21,006 nt of DNA from CAZOWW01 sp964583765. Its GTDB lineage: Bacteria > Actinomycetota > Actinomycetes > Actinomycetales > Kineosporiaceae. A model generated the notes under the pieces. It saw nothing but the letters and a program-made list of their open reading frames with translations. It made no database searches and had not been told where the DNA came from. A program made the translations under genes and the position numbers. The stretch covers positions 1-21,006 of the forward strand of contig CAZOWW010000105.1 in the NCBI GenBank assembly GCA_964583765.1, given 5' to 3'. Position 1 is the stretch's first letter. The number at the start of each line of letters is the position of its first letter. Below are positions 1 through 7,717 of the stretch, piece by piece.

Positions 1-52
1 AGGCCCTCATCATCCACGGATCCTGATCATCATCCGGCAGGTTGAAATCTCC

Positions 53-295
53 TCAGTGAACGTGGTGCGCCCTGTGTTCCGCTGACGAGCGTCGAAGCCC
101 ATGGGCGCCCAGGGTCACAACAGGATGCCTGATCGTGCCGAGCGGGCCGGTCGGCATGAGCAGGGTCGCCGTGAAGCCGATCTCGACCACGTCGCCGTCG
201 CCCAGGTGGTTCGCGAGCAGCCGCCACTCTGTCGTGAACGATGCCGCACTCCGCCTGGTGGTGACCCGGCGTACCTGTCCGACCCCATCACCCGC
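53..295 (-). pseudogene. Coding-like remnant of unknown family
   Basis: The frame is open from just after a TGA at 296-298 to a TGA at 53-55, about 80 codons, with no ATG or GTG near its upstream end. The middle part has strongly G/C third positions and reads like a real protein (for example FTTEWRLLANHLGDGD followed by VVEIGFTATLLMPTGP). I do not recognise the family. The absence of a start codon and the upstream in-frame stop suggest a truncated or frameshifted gene rather than an intact one. Other readings of this stretch, including a plus-strand frame at 135-614, look less protein-like. Confidence 0.3.
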
Positions 296-483
296 TCAGT
301 TCGGCTCCTCATGGCAGCGGCCCGTCAGCGAGGCGTCGCGGACCACGGATGATGCGGTGGTGTTCGCGGGGCGGCTGCCCGGTGCGCGCTGGTGGGACCT
401 GCGCGGCCGCCTGAAGTGGACGCGCCCCACCGGGACGTCGCCCGTGTTGCGACGATCACGGGATCCGACCTTCGTGGTTCGGG

Positions 484-1077
484 TCAGACACGGGGACCTG
501 GCGCCCAGGTTCGAGGAGATCGACGGGCAGAGTTGTCGGGCGCGAGCAGGTACACGGCCACCCCGGCGATTTCGAGGACGCGTCCGGTACGAGGCGGGAC
601 GTTCTGCACGATGAGATTGCCGCCCGCCCCGATGAGCTGGTTGCGCAGGGCCACCAACAGGCCGATGCCGGCGGCGTCCAGGAACGTCACCCCGGAGAGG
701 TCAAGCTGGACCCTTGCTCCGGTGGAGCCGATACGGTGCCGAGTCTCGTCAAGGCATCTGGCGGCGTAGCAGTCGATCTCTCCGGCCAGCCAGCCCTGAC
801 AGTGTTGTCCCGGCCTGATCTCGGGGCTGGCTTGCGACAGCAGCGCCGGTACGTCGAGCACGAGACTGAACGGGTGATCCCAGCTCGGCTGGAACCGGAT
901 CGTGGGTGGGCGCACGGAGGCCGCTGGGGATCCTGTCGATGGGGAAGTGCGGACGGATTCATTCACCGTGACGCCTGAGCCGCCAGGGGCTGCCGCGGTC
1001 CCGAGCGGTGCCCACGAACAGCCCGGGCTGAGGATGAGGGCAGGGGCTCCGCGTGTGGACCAGCCGCAGCGCTGCAT
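484..1077 (-). CDS. STAS-domain protein (anti-sigma factor antagonist-like)
   Basis: This 197-residue protein carries a STAS domain at about residues 90-180, seen in WLAGEIDCYAARCLDE followed by the core VQLDLSGVTFLDAAGIGLL. Family knowledge: STAS proteins bind anti-sigma kinases in partner-switching circuits in the cytoplasm, and the classic members are phosphorylated on Ser in a DSSG motif. Here that motif is DAAG (residues 134-137), so this control point appears absent. The first 85 residues are low in order and unrecognised. The ATG at 1077 was chosen because a GAGG ribosome site overlaps the TGA of the upstream GAF gene, 7 nt away, implying translational coupling. The frame runs further upstream inside the GAF gene, and a GTG at 966 is an alternative start. 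No kinase or phosphatase partner lies nearby. Confidence 0.75.
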   Translation of the reverse strand: MQRCGWSTRGAPALILSPGCSWAPLGTAAAPGGSGVTVNESVRTSPSTGSPAASVRPPTIRFQPSWDHPFSLVLDVPALLSQASPEIRPGQHCQGWLAGEIDCYAARCLDETRHRIGSTGARVQLDLSGVTFLDAAGIGLLVALRNQLIGAGGNLIVQNVPPRTGRVLEIAGVAVYLLAPDNSARRSPRTWAPGPRV

Positions 1078-1084
1078 GACTGCC

Positions 1085-1945
1085 TCATTTCGGATCGACG
1101 TGGACCGGAACGGGCGCATGAGGCGGTGAAGGGCCGACGGGGGATACCGTTCCCCCGTCAGCACTTCTCGTTCCTTGGCGGAAAGCCACCGACGGTACTT
1201 CGCGTGCCGACTCCTCGCCCCCTCTGCGAGGCGTGACGGCCGGCAAAGGGCGCGACAGGGCACGCGCCACGTCCTCGTGGACTTCATTGTCCAGTGCCCG
1301 CCGCAGCGCCGTTCCCGTCAGATCGGCCATCATGTTCAGGAGCGCGACGTCAGTCGGATCCAGACACGGGGATCCGGCCCAGATGAGTTCCAGGGCCGCG
1401 TAGACGTCACCCGGGGGGTCATACAACGCGAATGTCGCGGTCGCGATCCTGCGTTCGCCGCGTCGGCGAGGTCCGCGGTCCGGGGCGCGGAGTACTCCCA
1501 GGACCGCGGAGACGGTGTGCGCAGGAGGTCTGACCGTGAAGAGGCCGGCTTCCGGACCTGATGACCCGGGCAATCGTGTCCGGAAATCGTGACGTTGCCA
1601 GACAGGCGCGACGAGCATGTCCCGGCGTGGGTCCCACAGGGCCAATGTGCACCGTAAGGCATCGACCACCGACGCTGCCGACTCGGCGACCGCGCGGACC
1701 ACGTCCTGGACGTTGGTCCCAGCCGCCAGTCGACCGGCGAACGTGGCCAGAGCCATCGCCTGCCTCAGGTCCACCTGCCCGGTCGGCAATTCCACGACGT
1801 GCGACAGAATGCGGTAGACCTCGGGAATTCTCGCTGAATGCTGGACGACGCAGGCCTGGTTCGGGATCCAGGATTTCTTCCCGCGGGGGAGTGACGGTTC
1901 CGCTGCCGAACTAACGGAGAGTGTGCGGAGAGCCCGCCATTTCAT
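1085..1945 (-). CDS. GAF-like sensor protein
   Basis: This is a 286-residue cytoplasmic protein. Residues about 63-218 resemble a GAF domain: an initial helix (MALATFAGRLAAGTNVQDVV), a strand region with CTLALWDPRRDML, and a closing helix at DVALLNMMADLTGTALRRAL. No output domain is visible. The last 60 residues are Arg/Pro/Ser-rich and probably disordered. GAF domains bind small ligands or redox cofactors, but the ligand here is unknown. The ATG at 1945 was preferred over the in-frame GTG at 1960 because a GAGGGG ribosome site stands just before it. A near-consensus promoter lies about 65 bases further upstream. The gene is followed within 7 nt by the STAS gene, so the two are probably co-translated and may work as a sensor-effector pair. 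Confidence 0.7.
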   Translation of the reverse strand: MKWRALRTLSVSSAAEPSLPRGKKSWIPNQACVVQHSARIPEVYRILSHVVELPTGQVDLRQAMALATFAGRLAAGTNVQDVVRAVAESAASVVDALRCTLALWDPRRDMLVAPVWQRHDFRTRLPGSSGPEAGLFTVRPPAHTVSAVLGVLRAPDRGPRRRGERRIATATFALYDPPGDVYAALELIWAGSPCLDPTDVALLNMMADLTGTALRRALDNEVHEDVARALSRPLPAVTPRRGGEESAREVPSVAFRQGTRSADGGTVSPVGPSPPHAPVPVHVDPK

Positions 1946-2016
1946 GATGCCCCTCACCACCTGGATGGTCTCGCAGGTGCGGACAGACCGTCACCAGGGT
2001 CCGGGGCAACGTCAAT

Positions 2017-2044
2017 ATTTTAGCAGTGTCGACCATGATGTCAA
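2017..2044 (-). promoter_or_regulatory. Sigma70-type promoter of the GAF-STAS unit
   Basis: On the minus strand TTGACA (2044-2039) is followed after 16 bases by TAAAAT (2022-2017). The -35 is a perfect match and the -10 differs from consensus at one position. This A/T-rich element stands out in very GC-rich DNA. Transcription would start near 2010, leaving a leader of about 65 nt before the ATG at 1945. Confidence 0.75.
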
Positions 2045-2310
2045 CCGGTGAACCGGAAAGCGCCGGAGCGGGCGGGGATTATCGCGGGTCACCTCACGCG
2101 AATACCCGGCCTGGCCCGGATCCCTGCGGGTCCCGCGATCCGGCGTGCGACCCACGCGGGCGGCCACGGGATGCCCGTCCCCACGCTCATTGATCATGAG
2201 GTCGTGCGGTCGATCCTTGCGAGGACGGTCCGTCACATGGGTGCTGGCCGGTGGCTCACCGGTGCCGGATCGTCGCGGTGGTCGCGTCGTGCGGACCACG
2301 CCGCGGCGGA

Positions 2311-2326
2311 CTGGATGATCATCCAG
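2311..2326. repeat. 16-bp perfect palindrome
   Basis: The sequence ctggatgatcatccag is identical to its reverse complement. It sits in a gene-free region, about 290 bp upstream of the GAF promoter and 570 bp upstream of the desaturase. It has the size and symmetry of a dimeric regulator site. The binding factor is unknown. Confidence 0.5.
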
Positions 2327-2703
2327 ACATGCTCCGGACCTCGCTCGAAAGGTGCGAACCTGGACGAGCGCGTAGTGTCGTGCGCGAAGCGTAACCGGGC
2401 GCACGTTGCCCGAGCCGCCGCTTCTGTCAGCACATGCGGGACCGTCCGGACCATGCGGCCACCGAACAGGCGAGGCGTACCACGGTCTCGCGTCCTGAGG
2501 CCGGGCACGCGGGGCGTGTCGATCTGATGATTGTCCGTAGCTCGTCGTCCGCGGTGTATTCGGGATTCCCTGTCGGTGCCTCCGCGCGGACGACGGTCCA
2601 CAGCCCTCGTCGACCGGCATGGCGATGCCCCGCCGTCAGAAATCTCCTGGTCCCGGGGCGGCGAGTACCGTTCGCCCGAATGATGTCGTGGAGTCCCTCA
2701 TGA

Positions 2704-2717
2704 TTGTTCCCGAACAA
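2704..2717. promoter_or_regulatory. Possible operator, inverted repeat TTGTTC-CC-GAACAA
   Basis: Six-base arms ttgttc and gaacaa flank CC, about 180 bp upstream of the desaturase start. It resembles a short dimeric operator. It is not the actinobacterial LexA box, which has the opposite arm order (GAAC-N4-GTTC). Confidence 0.4.
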
Positions 2718-2899
2718 CAGCCTGCCGGACCCCTCCCCTCGGTGTTCGATTCTTTGGACTCCGCCCGGCCGGACCTCAGAAAGACGTACCGACCCCTTGC
2801 CCAAGGCGCCGTTCGGGTGCTGATCCCGAGGGAATCGACGACCGACTCGGGAGCGCCGTGGACCCGCGGCGAGTGGGTGGCCTGCGCGGGGGGCCTGCG

Positions 2900-3976
2900 A
2901 TGACCGCTGTTCCGGAGTCGGCCGCGAGATCCACCCGGGTCCGGGACACCTACGTCAGTCTCTACACCGAGTTGTCCCGCCGAGTTCAGGCTGCGGGACT
3001 GCAACGGCGCCGTTACGGCTACTACTGGACCTGTTTCTTCCTGGCCGTCACTGCGTTCGTCGGAATCTGGGTCGGCGTGGTGCGGCTGGGGGACTCCTGG
3101 TTCCAACTCGTGCTGGCCGCCCTGCTGGCCCTCGTGTCGGCACAGTTCGGCTTCCTCGGACATGATGCCGCCCACCGCCAGGTCTTCCGGTCCGCCCGTT
3201 GGAACGAGTGGGCCTCCCGCGTGATCTCCGGGGCCTTCGCGGGGTTGAGCTACGGGTGGTGGATCCACAAGCACAACCGCCATCACTCCGGGCCCAATCA
3301 GGTGGACCGGGACCCCGACATCGGCCCGGGCATCATCGCGTTCACCCCGGATCTGGCCCGGGCCCGCACCCGGGCGGCTGCCGCATTCACCAGGCGACAG
3401 GGGTGGTGGTTCTTCCTCCTCCTGCCGCTGGAGGGCCTGAACCTGCACATCCAGAGCGTCCGCACGGTGCTGGGTGCCGCTCCGGTGCGTTTGCGCCTGG
3501 TCGAAGGGGCATTTCTCGCCGTCCGCCTCGGCGGGTATCTCGCCGTCCTGTGGCTCCTGCTGCCCTCCGGCAAGGCAGCCGCGTTCGTCGGCGTGCAGTT
3601 GGCCCTGTTCGGCGTCCTGCTGGGTGGCGCCTTCGCCCCCAACCACATCGGCATGCCGATCGTGCCCTCCGGCGCCAGGCTCGACTTCCTCCGGCGTCAG
3701 GTGCTGATGTCCCGCAACATCATCGGTGGTCCGGTCGTCGGTTTCTTCATGGGTGGCCTCAACCACCAGATCGAGCACCACCTCTTCCCGAACATGCCGC
3801 GCCCCGGGCTCAAGAGGGCCCGCCACCTGGTCCGGGCGTACTGCGCCCAACACCAGATCGCCTACACCGAGACGAACCTCCCCCAGGCCTACGCCGCCAT
3901 CGTCCGGTACCTCAACACCGTCAGCGACGGCGACCGGGACCCGTTCCGCTGTCCGCTGGTCACCCTCTACCGGTGA
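2900..3976 (+). CDS. Membrane fatty acid desaturase (acyl-CoA/acyl-lipid type)
   Basis: This 358-residue integral membrane di-iron desaturase inserts a double bond into a fatty acyl chain, using O2 and electrons from ferredoxin or a similar donor. All three histidine clusters are present: HDAAH at residues 88-92, HKHNRHH at 123-129, and QIEHH at 290-294, the last being the form usual in front-end and linoleoyl-CoA-type desaturases. Hydrophobic segments lie at about 41-60, 68-85, 170-178, 203-222 and 227-245. The length fits the family. The start was placed at the ATG at 2900 because a run of G (gcgggggg) lies about 7 nt upstream. An in-frame GTG at 2858 would add 14 unlikely residues. The gene stands alone on its strand, converging on the small gene at 4021-4281. 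No dedicated reductase is nearby. A role in membrane fluidity or stress adaptation is inferred. Confidence 0.92.
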   Translation: MTAVPESAARSTRVRDTYVSLYTELSRRVQAAGLQRRRYGYYWTCFFLAVTAFVGIWVGVVRLGDSWFQLVLAALLALVSAQFGFLGHDAAHRQVFRSARWNEWASRVISGAFAGLSYGWWIHKHNRHHSGPNQVDRDPDIGPGIIAFTPDLARARTRAAAAFTRRQGWWFFLLLPLEGLNLHIQSVRTVLGAAPVRLRLVEGAFLAVRLGGYLAVLWLLLPSGKAAAFVGVQLALFGVLLGGAFAPNHIGMPIVPSGARLDFLRRQVLMSRNIIGGPVVGFFMGGLNHQIEHHLFPNMPRPGLKRARHLVRAYCAQHQIAYTETNLPQAYAAIVRYLNTVSDGDRDPFRCPLVTLYR

Positions 3977-4020
3977 CGGCGGCCTCCAGCGCCCACCGCG
4001 GCCGTTCGCTGACTCGACCC

Positions 4021-4281
4021 CTACGGGGATGATTCCTTGAGCAGCCGGCTCAACTGGAGATCATCAAGTGCGGTCCACCTCAGGTCGTCCGGGGCGATGG
4101 CGGACCCCGGCGTGGTGGGGTCGACGACGCACGGGGAGCCGTCACCCCGGCGGTGCCGGGCGCGGGTCTCCGCGCCGGGGGCGGGCTCGGGTGTGGCCAG
4201 GTCCCGAGCGTTGCGGCGAAGCATTCCGCCCAGCCGGGTCAGCAGGAGGACCCCTTTCCTCACAAACCGCATGGCGAACAT
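4021..4281 (-). CDS. Small hypothetical protein
   Basis: This 86-residue protein has a basic, hydrophobic N-terminus (MRFVRKGVLLLTRLGGMLRR), a Pro/Ala-rich middle, and a C-terminal segment LRWTALDDLQLSRLLKESSP that looks like an amphipathic helix. The ATG at 4281 follows GGGAGCC with good spacing, and a second ATG at 4272 is possible. I do not recognise the family and see no catalytic motif. The N-terminus might associate with the membrane. It lies downstream of the mgtA operon on the same strand, separated by a 357-bp repeat-bearing gap, and its stop overlaps a short CCCC/GGGG hairpin facing the desaturase. Confidence 0.55.
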   Translation of the reverse strand: MFAMRFVRKGVLLLTRLGGMLRRNARDLATPEPAPGAETRARHRRGDGSPCVVDPTTPGSAIAPDDLRWTALDDLQLSRLLKESSP

Positions 4282-4638
4282 GAACGGCTCCCTACCCTCG
4301 TGCCGTGCCTCGACGTTGTACGGACGACACCCGGTACGCGGGTGGGCCGTGTGCGTGCCCCGATCCCGAAGGGGAGTTCGGGTGCTGAGGATGAGTTCCT
4401 ACCGGGTGGACGCCTGCCCTGCGGGTGAGCTCCGGTGCCGAGCGTGAGCTCCGGCCTTGAGGGTGGACGCCTGCCCTGCGGGTGAACGGGGTGCGGCCGT
4501 CGAGCGGGGTGAACCCGTCGGCCACCAGGTGGAGGTCGGCCGGCGGTGGTTGCAGCCCCCGGCTGCGGGGCGGCGACCGGGCAGGTGGTGCCGGGGGCGT
4601 GTCCCGGGGTAGCGGCCGGGCGGGTGGTGCGCCCGTCC
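4282..4638. other. Gap with repeats, no convincing gene
   Basis: Open frames here are proline/arginine-rich in every phase and have no ribosome site. The notable content is a 25-bp direct repeat and shorter gtgagctccgg copies at about 4425 and 4445. Confidence 0.5.
4404..4485. repeat. 25-bp direct repeat, two copies 57 bp apart
   Basis: Positions 4404-4428 and 4461-4485 are identical over 25 bases, beginning gggtggacgcctgccc. Between them gtgagctccgg also occurs twice. The pattern looks like a partial local duplication in non-coding DNA. Confidence 0.75.
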
Positions 4639-4911
4639 TCACGATCCGGGCGGTGCCGGTTCCGCCGAGGAGGTCTTCGCAGGCCGGCCGAGGCGGTGGG
4701 CACGCGCCGCCCGCAGGCAGAGCAGGCCGGTCGCCAGTGAGGTCAGGCCGGCCACCGTGGTGATCACGGCAGCCCCGACGGTCAGGAGGGTGTGCCCTCG
4801 CGGGTTCGTGGCGACGGCCGCAGGAATCTCTCGCGAAATCGTGGCGACCGCGGGCGGGACGCTGTCGGTGTCCTTGCCGTGCCCTTTCGTCCGGGTGCGT
4901 ATCTTGATCAC
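4639..4911 (-). CDS. Small single-span membrane protein, last gene of the mgtA operon
   Basis: This 90-residue protein has a basic N-terminus (VIKIRTRTKGHGKD), a soluble stretch to about residue 42, one hydrophobic helix at about 45-68 (LLTVGAAVITTVAGLTSLATG), and a basic then Pro/Ser-rich tail. I do not recognise a family. The GTG at 4911 has a good AAAGGA ribosome site 7 nt upstream. An alternative ATG at 4944 overlaps the mgtA stop as ATGA and would give 101 residues. Either start implies co-translation with the ATPase. It could be an accessory or regulatory peptide of the transporter, but that is inferred from position only. Confidence 0.65.
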   Translation of the reverse strand: MIKIRTRTKGHGKDTDSVPPAVATISREIPAAVATNPRGHTLLTVGAAVITTVAGLTSLATGLLCLRAARAHRLGRPAKTSSAEPAPPGS

Positions 4912-4940
4912 TGGTCTGTCCTTTCTGGGCGGTCGTCCGG

Positions 4941-7703
4941 TCATGGCCGTGGGACAGGTATCCGCGGCCCGCTGACGGTTGCCTGGCCGGGCAGGGCGGT
5001 CCTCGCACCCGTGCTGAAGCGGGCGGCGCGGCGGCCTAGGTGGCGGTGGTGAACGTGAGGACGAGGCGGGTCGGTGGGGGCCGCGGCGGCGGCGCCGTAG
5101 AAGAGCCGCTTGCCGACCTCCACCAGGACGAGGTAGCCGGCGACCATGGCCGCCAGCGTGGCGAAGAACCCGCCGGGCAGGGGTTGGAAGCCGAGGGTGT
5201 GGGCCAGGGGTGTCGCGGGCAGCAGGGCGCCGACTGCGACGACGCCCAGAGCAGCCAGGGTCAACGGCAGGCTGGGATGGCTGCGGACGAACGGGATCCG
5301 GCGGGTGCGGATCGCGAAAATGATCAGTGTCTGGGTGGCGAGCGACTCCACGAACCAGCCGGAGCGGAACTGGGCGGGTCCCGAGTGGAAGATCCACAGC
5401 ATGACGGCAAAGGTGAGGAAGTCGAACACCGAACTGAGCGGCCCGAAGTAGAGCATGAAGCGGCGGATGAAGGCGAGGTCCCAGTGCGAGGGGCGGCGGA
5501 GCTGCTCCTCGTCCACGCCGTCGGTGGGGATCGCGAGTTGGCTGGTGTCGTACAGCAGGTTGTTGAGCAGGATCTGCGACGGCAGCATCGGGAGGAAGGA
5601 CAGGAACAGGGAGGCTCCGGCGGCGGAGAACATGTTGCCGAAGTTGCTGGACGTGCCCATCAGGACGTACTTGATGGTGTTGGCGAAGATCCGCCGACCT
5701 TCGCTCACGCCGTCGGCCAGGACCTCGAGGTTCTTCTCCAGCAGGATGACGTCGGCGGCATCCTTGGCGACGTCGGTGGCGGAGTCGACCGAGATGCCCA
5801 CGTCGGCGGCATGCAGGGCCAGGGCGTCGTTGACGCCGTCGCCGAGAAAGGCGACGCCGCCGCTGCGGCGTTGTACTCGCACGATGCGAGCCTTGTGCTC
5901 GGGGCTGACCCGGGCGAACACGGTGGTGCGGGCGATCGCGACCGCGAGCTCGGCATCGTCGAGGGCATCGAGGTCGGCCCCGACGAGGGCGCTGCACCGG
6001 GTCGTGTGCCCCGGGTCCGCCAGTCCCAGATCGTGGCAGGCCTTGACGGCGACGGCGGGGTTGTCGCCGGTGACGACCTTGACGACGATGCCCAGGGCGG
6101 CCAGACGGGCCAGCGCTGCCGCGGCATCGTCTTTGGGCGGATCCAGGAAGACCAACAGTCCGACCAGGCGCAGATCGTGCTCGTCCGCCGCGGTGGGTGG
6201 GCGATCGTCCGTCGTCCGGGTGGCGACAGCCACCACGCGGTTGCCGGCGCTGAACTCGGCGGCCAACGCTTCGTGGGTCGCGGCGGGAACGTCGAGGCAG
6301 CGCTCCAGGACGGCCTCAGGTGCGCCCTTGGTGATCAGGGTCGTGATGCCCGCGGCGTCCCTCAGGCTGACGGAGATCATCCGGCGTCCGTGGTCGAACG
6401 GCAGCACGCCCACGCGCGTCCGCTCGGTCGACCACTTCCGCTCGGCGGCGGCCGCGGGGGAGTCCCACAGCGCCTGGTCCAGCGCGTTCCCACCGATCAG
6501 CCGCGCGGCCGAGGGTGCGGTCTCCGTGCACGACAAGCCGCAGCGCCGCACGTCGGCGGCTGTGGCCGACCCGCTCGGTAGCGCCCGCGCGTACTGGATC
6601 CGGCCGTCGGTCAAGGTGCCGGTCTTGTCGGTGAACAGCACGTCGACATCGCCGAGGTCCTCGATGCAGACCAGGCGCTTGACCAGCACCTTGCGGGCCC
6701 GCATTCGCCGCGATCCGGACGCCAGGCTGGAGGACACCACCGCCGGCAGGAGTTGTGGGGTGATCCCGACCGCGATGGCCAGCGAGAACAGCAGGGCATC
6801 CATGATCGGTTTGTTCAGGGCAATGTTGATCACGAAGATCGACGTGGTCAGGGCGCCCGCGACGTAGACCAACAGCATCGAGAACCGTCGCAGCCCGACC
6901 TGGAACGCGGTGTCGACTTGATGGGTGCTCAACCCGGTGGCGATGGCCCCGAACTCGGTGTGCGGGCCGGTGGCCACCACGATGCCCAGGCCGCTGCCCG
7001 CATGTACCACGGTCCCCATCAGTGCCGCCCCGGTCAGGTCGCCCAGGGGCGTCCCGGCGGGGACCGCTGCGGTCGACTTCTCCACCGGCAGCGACTCGCC
7101 GGTCAGGATCGACTCGTCGCACTCCAGCCCGGTCGCCTCCAGCAATCGCAGATCGGCCGGGACGATGTCACCCAGCCGCAGCCGAACCAGGTCGCCCGGC
7201 ACCAGCGCCGTGACATCGACCAACACCGACTGTCCCGCGCGCACCACGAGGGCCTGGTGGTGGATCTGGTCGTGCAACGCCTCGGCCGCCTTCTCCGCCC
7301 GGTACTCGTTGACGAACCCGAGCCCGACCGACAGTGACACGATCACCCCGATGATCACTGCGTCGCTGCGTTCCCCCACCACGTACGACGCGCCCGCGGC
7401 GACCACGAGGAGACCCAGCAACGGCGAGCGCAGTTGATGCCACAGCACCAGCAGGGCGCGGGCTCGGTGCGAGGTCACCGCATTCGGACCGAAGTTCCCC
7501 TGCCGCCGCAGGACCTCCTGCTCGTCCAGACCCGACGCCGCATCCACTCCCCAACGGTGCAGTACCTCGTCGGTCTCGCCCGTGGCCGCCGATCTGACCG
7601 CGCTCGGTGCGGCCTGCTCCGAGGGTGCAACGCGACTCACCGGGGGCGTCGAATCGCTCACCGAGAGTCCCGAATTGCTCGCCTTGAGTCTGGATTCGCT
7701 CAC
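4941..7703 (-). CDS. mgtA: MgtA-type magnesium-translocating P-type ATPase (P3B)
   Basis: This 920-residue membrane ATPase imports Mg2+ or a related divalent cation, with transient phosphorylation of Asp. Visible landmarks are the actuator motif TGES at residues 201-204, the M4 motif ITPQLLP at 314-320, the phosphorylation motif DKTGT at 359-363, nucleotide-domain KGAPE at 459-463, GDGVNDA at 621-627, and NNLLYDTSQLAIPTD at 714-728, which is characteristic of the MgtA/MgtB group rather than Ca2+ or heavy-metal pumps. About ten membrane segments are apparent. The GTG start at 7703 overlaps the stop of the upstream 40-codon gene as GTGA, supporting translational coupling. The first 30 residues are a Ser-rich tail made of 7-residue repeats, and two further in-frame GTGs in that tail are alternative starts. 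The C-terminal 60 residues are a His/Arg/Pro-rich extension. Substrate is assigned by family only. Confidence 0.9.
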   Translation of the reverse strand: MSESRLKASNSGLSVSDSTPPVSRVAPSEQAAPSAVRSAATGETDEVLHRWGVDAASGLDEQEVLRRQGNFGPNAVTSHRARALLVLWHQLRSPLLGLLVVAAGASYVVGERSDAVIIGVIVSLSVGLGFVNEYRAEKAAEALHDQIHHQALVVRAGQSVLVDVTALVPGDLVRLRLGDIVPADLRLLEATGLECDESILTGESLPVEKSTAAVPAGTPLGDLTGAALMGTVVHAGSGLGIVVATGPHTEFGAIATGLSTHQVDTAFQVGLRRFSMLLVYVAGALTTSIFVINIALNKPIMDALLFSLAIAVGITPQLLPAVVSSSLASGSRRMRARKVLVKRLVCIEDLGDVDVLFTDKTGTLTDGRIQYARALPSGSATAADVRRCGLSCTETAPSAARLIGGNALDQALWDSPAAAAERKWSTERTRVGVLPFDHGRRMISVSLRDAAGITTLITKGAPEAVLERCLDVPAATHEALAAEFSAGNRVVAVATRTTDDRPPTAADEHDLRLVGLLVFLDPPKDDAAAALARLAALGIVVKVVTGDNPAVAVKACHDLGLADPGHTTRCSALVGADLDALDDAELAVAIARTTVFARVSPEHKARIVRVQRRSGGVAFLGDGVNDALALHAADVGISVDSATDVAKDAADVILLEKNLEVLADGVSEGRRIFANTIKYVLMGTSSNFGNMFSAAGASLFLSFLPMLPSQILLNNLLYDTSQLAIPTDGVDEEQLRRPSHWDLAFIRRFMLYFGPLSSVFDFLTFAVMLWIFHSGPAQFRSGWFVESLATQTLIIFAIRTRRIPFVRSHPSLPLTLAALGVVAVGALLPATPLAHTLGFQPLPGGFFATLAAMVAGYLVLVEVGKRLFYGAAAAAPTDPPRPHVHHRHLGRRAARFSTGARTALPGQATVSGPRIPVPRP

Positions 7704-7717
7704 CGGAAGTCCCGGCG
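7634..7717. repeat. Four 21-bp tandem repeats at the 5' end of mgtA
   Basis: Imperfect 21-bp units lie at 7634-7654, 7655-7675, 7676-7696 and 7697-7717, sharing the core gctcaccg...agtcc. On the minus strand most units contain GTGAG. The units are in phase and encode 7-residue Ser-rich blocks of the ATPase N-terminus. The last unit spans the GTG start and the stop of the upstream microgene. Confidence 0.75.

Larger units (their letters stand above)
2045..2899. other. Gene-poor gap upstream of the desaturase
   Basis: About 850 bases lie between the GAF promoter and the desaturase start. Several overlapping open frames exist on both strands, but all are Arg/Pro-rich and none has a convincing start, ribosome site or recognisable motif. 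The stretch contains two perfect palindromes (2311-2326 and 2704-2717) and a near-palindrome with a TGATCA core near 2192-2206. It may hold regulatory sequence or decayed genes. Confidence 0.5.

Noticed and set aside
135..614. Plus-strand open frame of 159 codons at the left edge
   Set aside because: It overlaps the STAS gene in antisense, has Arg/Ser/Pro-rich composition and no ribosome site. It is most likely a GC-rich shadow frame.
2012..2620. Minus-strand open frame of 202 codons in the gap before the desaturase
   Set aside because: Its composition is typical of a non-coding GC-rich frame (Arg, Pro, Gly). It has no motif and crosses the GAF promoter.
2636..3853. Long minus-strand frame opposite the desaturase
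   Set aside because: It is antisense to a clear desaturase with all histidine boxes. The His/Glu/Gly-rich product mirrors the codon bias of the real gene.
4017..4028. CCCC-TA-CGGGG hairpin considered as a bidirectional terminator
   Set aside because: The stem is only 4-5 bp and has no T-run on either strand, so there is too little to call.
7634..7717. Short tandem repeats considered as a CRISPR or iteron array
   Set aside because: The units are directly adjacent, 21 bp, degenerate and in phase with the mgtA coding frame. There are no spacers and no replication gene nearby.
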